Below the pieces are notes generated by a model. It made no database searches. It was not told the DNA's origin and saw only the letters and a program-made list of their open reading frames with translations. Shown piece after piece: positions 58,339 through 64,000 of a DNA stretch of 64,000 nucleotides. Source of the stretch: Amoebidium appalachense (Eukaryota > Ichthyosporea); NCBI GenBank assembly GCA_963693365.1, contig CAVNZM010000003.1, positions 310,001 to 374,000 of the forward strand, read 5' to 3'. The number at the start of each line of letters is the position of its first letter. Positions within the stretch are counted from its first letter, which is position 1. A program made the position numbers and the translations under genes.

Positions 58339-59175
58339 CTACACCATGCTTTTGGTGTGCCCGGGCCCCACCATATCCTTATATAGTGGCTCTTGCATGT
58401 TACACAAGAAAGCCACAGCCTTAGCTACCATCCAATGGGTGCCTACCATCGACATCTGCACCTGATTGCTAAACAGCCGATAATTTTTCATGCGCCCAAA
58501 AGCCCTCTCACTGCTCGTCTCCCCCCGCTCCCTCGCTCGTTTCCGTGTTTGCTCATTATCTGAGGCATCCATTCCTACAGCTTGCATATGACTATTGGCC
58601 CTTTCCTCCCTCAATAGCTGTACCTTCTCTCTGTACATCGGGTCTAGTTCCATTCGGATGGGACATGCATCCTTTGTTAATTTCAGTTTTCCATTCTTAG
58701 CAGTAATATCATCATCGGTGAAATGTGCCTCGCATACAACCAGTTGCTTAAGGATAGCCAGTGGCCAGGGGACTTCCACCTTCGGTTGCCCCCGTTTCCT
58801 CTTTGGTTGTGGTTCTTGTGCCGACTACTCAGCTGGCACAGCCGAGTCATTGGCATTTTCGGATTGTGTGTCAGCTGTGTGTGTCTCAGTAGTGGTTGTG
58901 TCTGTATTTACGTCTGTCCCATCCGAGGCCTTTGGCCTTGTGTCTGTGTGTGTGTCTGGGTCGGGGGGTGCTTGCTTTGTGTGTTCTGCTATTTGTTTCC
59001 GCTCATACTTTGTTTGCTCCTGCCTGCCTATAGCATTTAACCAAGCATGCCTCCTAGCCAATACATTTGGTTTGCATCCATATGGAACAGTAAAATGCTT
59101 TATCTTCCTGGTAGGATCTTTGGGAGAGACTGTTTCTTCGTCATTTTGGCAGTAGTTAGCCGCGCAAGTTGGCAT
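58339..59175 (-). pseudogene. THAP zinc-finger protein with DDE_4-transposase-like C-terminus, in-frame TAG
   Basis: One frame runs from ATG 59175 to the stop at 58339, broken only by a TAG at 58825-58823. It opens MPTCAANYCQNDEE, the C-x4-C start of a THAP finger, followed by FTVPYGCKPNVLARRHAWLN. The closing C-x2-H (VVCEAHFTDDDI) comes only after about 110 residues of Asp/Thr-rich insert containing the TAG. The C-terminus has SERAFGRMKNYRLFS and VAFLCNMQEPL, resembling the end of DDE_4 (Harbinger-type) transposases with their catalytic Glu. The two preceding Asp residues of such a core are not found. THAP fingers bind DNA, often transposon ends. I infer a transposase shortened by deletion, or a DNA-binding partner protein. 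Confidence 0.7.
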
Positions 59176-59352
59176 TGTGAGTGCCTAACATATATAGTTA
59201 GAAAACAACCCGCCTTCATGAAAAATGTGCAGCGCAGTTTTGTCCGGACACGTGTGTGGCATGCCGTGTGTACATGGTATAGCTCGGCCACACGATCTTA
59301 GGTGCCCAATATGCAGATCAAGCCCACTCAATCCAGATAGATATCGATCTGA

Positions 59353-59393
59353 GCGGCGCCAGAAAGTATTCGAGCCGCGCGATCCCGTATCCC
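59353..59393 (-). repeat. right terminal inverted repeat of the TTAA transposon
   Basis: Complement of the left end: the inner block GCGGCGCCAGAAA at 59353-59365 and the outer block CGATCCCGTATCCC at 59380-59393. The inner-to-outer spacing is shorter than on the left. Confidence 0.85.
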
Positions 59394-59598
59394 TTAATGT
59401 CACGGCTTAGCCCGCCTGTCGGATAGTCTAAAATGTATACCCCTGGTTTGTTTTTTTACGTCATGGCAAATTGCTTTATACTACAACCGTGCGTCATTTT
59501 GAAAAGACTATACATGTCAGCTGTTGTTTGTGTAAGGCTGCAAGTTCCGGTTTTTCGTGCCAGCAGTCCAGGAAAAAAAACACAGCCAAGCAAGCAAC

Positions 59599-60800
59599 AT
59601 GTTTCTCTCATCAGCCCTCCGCCCGTCCGTGTGTGCGCGCGCACTAGCCTCGTCCGCCGTGCGTGTGTGCACGCGCACACTCGCCACCGCCCTGGGGGGG
59701 AATCAACACCACCAAGTACCCCATTCACGACCCCAACTCTGCCGAACGCAAAGCCCTTGTAGAAAGATCTCGCAAAACACTTCTCGAGAAGGGAGTAGTC
59801 ACCTTCCCCAACTTCATCACCCCGGAGGCTGTAAATTATTGTGCAACTGAAGCGTTCACAAAGGCACCACACGCGTACGCCACCGATGACACGCACAACG
59901 CGTACCTTCTACCTGGGGAGGATAAGTCACTCCCTGCGGACCACCCACGAAACATGCAGATGAGAACACGTGTTGCAAGCACCGCTTATGATGAGCTGGA
60001 TACTCAGGGCACGCTGAGACAGCTGTATGATGGGCCCCACTTGGTGAGTTTTGTGGGAGATATTCTCGGAAAGAAGGATTTCTACCGTTTGGCGGATCCC
60101 CTGGGTGCATGTTCGGTCAACGTTTTCAGGCCTGGTAAGTGCATGTGCTTGATCATGTTTGAGGGTGTGTACTTGAATTGTTGTGTTTTTTCTGCTGTTA
60201 ATGTGCTTCTCACCGCTCGTCTCCTTTTTCTCATTCTTCTACGTTCACGCGCTCTCCCTTCTCTCTGCCGTCTCTCCACATGATCTCTCTTCCTTTCTCC
60301 CTCCCCTCCCTCCCTCCCCGCTTCCCCCCATACACACACACACACACACACACACAGTCTGTCTTCACCCCGGCCCACCACCCTCTTTTTCTCTCTTTCT
60401 GCCTGGCTTTCCGTCTCTCACCCCCTTTCTGTCTTTGCCCATCCCCTTCCCCCCCCCCCCCCCCCCCCCCCCCCCCTTATCCCCACACAACCCACCCACC
60501 CACCCACCCTCGCGGCCTACACCACCCCTCCTTACCTTTCAATGGTATCCTAAATTTGCTTTGGTTGGGATTATGGCCGTCAACAGAGGACCTACGGTGC
60601 ATTCATGTTTTCCTTTCGGACGGAGAGGGGGGGGGGGGAGGGGGGGGGGAACGGGGTCCAGATATGAATTACTGCAGAGATCATTCCCCCTTATTAGCAC
60701 GACCCCATTCCACTTATAATTGACGTCCATCACTCTTACCTCCTCATCCCCTCTCCCCTTCTCCTTCCCCCCTCCCCCCCCCCCCCCCCCCCCCCCCCCC

Positions 60801-60850
<50 letters not shown>

Positions 60851-61169
60851 CTGGTACCACTCGTACCACTTTGACGAGACAGAGTTCACCACCACACTGT
60901 GCCTTCAGGCTGCCGAGGATGGGGGAGACTTTGAGTTTATCCCCCACCTGCGTACCTCCAACAAGGAATTTGTGGTGGATAAAGTTGAGGCGGCACTGAG
61001 GGGGGAGATAAAGCCACAGAAACTGGAGTTTGCCCCAGGTAATGGGTGTGTGTGTGGGGGGGGGGGGAGTATGGGTTTGGGTGGGTGGTTGTGTGGGAGG
61101 AGGGGGGGCAGGGGAAGTGTACCTGAATGCGTGTATGGGTGGGGAGGGGGGCCGGGTATGGGTGTGTGT

Positions 61170-61222
<53 letters not shown>

Positions 61223-61788
61223 GACAGCGGTGGTGAATGGGGGGAGAGGGGTTTTTTTTTTTTTTTTTGGGAGGGGGGGGGGGGGTTCGTTTCTGCCTGG
61301 AAGGGCGCTTGATGAGGGTATTGGATGGCTGTATGCGCCGAACCGGCACCCCGGGGGGAGGGGGGTGAGGGGGATTGATAAGAGGCGGTGCATGTTCCTG
61401 TCTTTTGCCCTTTCCTCATTCCTACCACCTTCCCCCCCCCCCCTCCCCCTCCCCCGGAACCCGCTTCCCTGGTATGCTAGTATGCTACCCTGAGGCCCAC
61501 ATTTTATACTTCTTCTCCTGGCCTTCTACCCGTTCTGAAATAACCACTCTCGCCCACATTCTATATATATATATACACCGGTTCTAAATATAGCCTTGGC
61601 CCACAGGTACTCTCAGTATCTTTGCCGGCCGCTATGCTCTTCACCGGGTGACGGAGGTGAAGGGATCACGTGACCGGCTGGTGGCGGTGCTGTGTTTTGC
61701 CCAGGAGGAGGGTAAAATGAACAGCCCGGAGGTCCAAAAGTTGTTCTGGGGCAGGTCTATTCAGCCGGAGCAGGCAGCTGCTGCATAA
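59599..61788 (+). CDS. Fe(II)/2-oxoglutarate-dependent oxygenase, probably mitochondrial
   Basis: Three exons have consensus sites and matching phase: 59599-60134 (donor GTAAGT), 60850-61038 (donor GTAATG) and 61607-61788 (TAA). The N-terminus (MFLSSALRPSVCARALASSA) is Arg/Ser/Ala-rich without acids, as in mitochondrial presequences. The double-stranded beta-helix carries HFDETEF (the HxD iron ligands) in exon 2 and ALHRVTEV (distal His) and RDRLVAVL (Arg for 2-oxoglutarate) in exon 3. GWYHSYHFDETEFTTTLCLQ and GGDFEFIPHLR resemble the HalD/BesD-type branch; HxD rather than HxG suggests a hydroxylase. The presequence and body differ by one base at the G7 run (59693-59699); without one G the frame is continuous, about 301 residues. 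The substrate is unknown. The exon 2 acceptor is made from a (CA)n repeat. Confidence 0.8.
60451..60849 (+). repeat. poly(C) and (CA)n in intron 1 of the oxygenase gene
   Basis: Poly(C) at about 60451-60476 and 60770-60800, then CA repeat 60802-60848, whose last units form the acceptor CACACAG before exon 2. Confidence 0.9.
61048..61295 (+). repeat. G-rich intron 2 with about 50 G and a T-G compound
   Basis: Poly(G) from about 61170 to 61220, then a T run followed by G near 61251-61286. All within intron 2 of the oxygenase gene. Confidence 0.9.
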
Positions 61789-62148
61789 TATCATAAATTT
61801 AAGTGGGTGTTCTGACCAGTTATAAACATGCATTTTACAATTTAAATGTAATGATGGTCCTTGTGTATAGTCGGCTTGGTAAAGGTGTTGTGCTTTTTTT
61901 TGTGTTTGCAGAGATGGCATGTCGTTGCTTCTTGCGTGGTGTGCTGTCATAATAGCCCTATGGGGGCTTGTTGGTGATATCACGGTAATACCTTACACAC
62001 TATTATAATTACAGTTAAACAAATTGCATCATACGTAGGATAAAACCTTGTACATATGCCTTCAAAACAGGGAGCTCCTTTTATTCTTTCCTTTTGCAAA
62101 AACATAAAACGTTTCTCGCCTAGCTTACCACTATAAAATACAAACCGG

Positions 62149-62186
<38 letters not shown>

Positions 62187-62275
62187 GCCCTGTTTGGGAG
62201 GCTTCTTCCCTTTGTGGCTGGCTGAATCCGAATGTGCAAAGATTTTTTGTCGGGGTTCTTTGCTCGTGGCATTCT
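61789..62275. other. 3' flank of the oxygenase gene, no gene seen
   Basis: Includes a poly(T) run of about 33 at 62153-62185. AATAAA-type polyadenylation words were not clearly seen near the stop. Confidence 0.5.
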
Positions 62276-62279
62276 TTAA

Positions 62280-62417
62280 CATCTAAGCCAGCATTTCTCG
62301 ATGATGCATTAATATGGCAATTGGTGATGCCCAAAATAGGACATTGTCAGATTGCACCATAAGTAGGCAAAGTCCGAAGTCAGTCGACGTCATGCGGTTG
62401 TGTTGCCGGCTTAGGCA
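62280..62417. mobile_element. MITE with TTAA duplication, copy 3
   Basis: 138 bp flanked by TTAA (62276-62279 and 62418-62421). Ends are CATCTAAGCCAGCATTTC on the left and, as complement on the right, TGCCTAAGCCGGCAAC. Related to the copies at 34103 and 44288. It lies about 490 bp downstream of the oxygenase gene stop. Confidence 0.6.
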
Positions 62418-62732
62418 TTAATCTGTCTTGCACATGTGCTGAGAATGTTGAGGGATTAAAGACGCTTAATGGTGCTCTGTGCATGATTATATATGGTTAT
62501 CCATCTGTAATCATTAAAGAGCGCCCACACGGGTGTGGTCAACACGTGATTCTATTTTGGTCTGTCGCGTGTTATGTGTGTGCCCGTTACACTTTATTAC
62601 ATGTCTAAACCACTAACCCATTGCATCAATTTTATTTTTTTGTCGACCTGTTTTGTATGTATTGCTTTCATTATTGTATCTCCGCCTTTTTCAGACTATC
62701 ACATCTCCGTGCCCCCTGTCCCTCCAATTAGC

Positions 62733-64000
<1,268 letters not shown>

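Larger units (their letters stand above)
56035..59393. mobile_element. TTAA-flanked DNA transposon carrying an EXO1-like nuclease and a THAP/DDE_4-like protein
   Basis: The 3359-bp unit is bounded by TTAA on both sides (56031-56034 and 59394-59397). Its termini are inverted repeats: 14 bp identical (GGGATACGGGATCG), then about 25 bp unrelated, then a second inverted block (TTTCTGGCGCCGC, 56074-56086 versus 59353-59365). Two convergent genes lie inside, the nuclease on plus and the THAP protein on minus, separated by poly(G), poly(C)-poly(A) and GT tracts. TTAA duplication and a THAP finger are features reported for the Kolobok superfamily; the DDE_4-like tail points instead to PIF/Harbinger relatives. 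Both genes carry breaks, so this copy looks inactive as read. Confidence 0.8.

Overview
This is a repeat-laden eukaryotic nuclear window. The genes have GT-AG introns (one candidate GC-AG), the coding pieces are short exons separated by hundreds to thousands of bases, and very long microsatellites and poly(C)/poly(G) runs fill much of the rest. The lineage cannot be fixed from sequence. An augmin-like subunit, an EGF-like module, a THAP finger, a chromodomain retroelement and a Copia element together suggest a protist, alga or holozoan-type genome rather than a prokaryote. I saw no rRNA, CRISPR array or convincing tRNA gene.

Layout. 0-5 kb: mostly simple repeats, with one small predicted membrane protein (1586-1981, minus). 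5.4-9.7 kb: a decayed non-LTR retrotransposon with two overlapping ORFs and a (CA)n tail. 9.7-17.5 kb: microsatellites, several small tandem-repeat arrays and three minus-strand terminal exons. 17.5-26.4 kb: a nest of transposons inside one reading frame. A chromovirus-like LTR element (5-bp target duplication) sits in a host ORF. It is split by a Copia element whose two LTRs are inverted relative to each other, and one chromovirus LTR also carries a hAT-type MITE (8-bp duplication). 30.5-41.5 kb: a multi-exon minus-strand gene resembling augmin subunit HAUS7. 42-46 kb: a broken cell-surface-type gene (Thr/Ser/Pro-rich stalk, EGF module) and further plus-strand exons. 48.5-54 kb: a minus-strand type II membrane protein resembling GT61 glycosyltransferases. 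56.0-59.4 kb: a DNA transposon with TTAA duplications and terminal inverted repeats, carrying an EXO1/XPG-like nuclease and, convergently, a THAP-finger protein with a DDE_4-like C-terminus. 59.6-61.8 kb: a three-exon Fe(II)/2-oxoglutarate oxygenase gene with a probable mitochondrial presequence. 61.8-64 kb: a MITE and simple repeats.

The most unusual items are the nuclease-carrying TTAA transposon, the Copia element with inverted LTRs that creates a chimeric coiled-coil/chromodomain ORF, and 3' splice sites built directly from CA repeats. Several otherwise intact genes are broken by single-base differences in C or G homopolymers, so assembly error is a live explanation for those breaks. All family assignments come from reading motifs; no database search was run.
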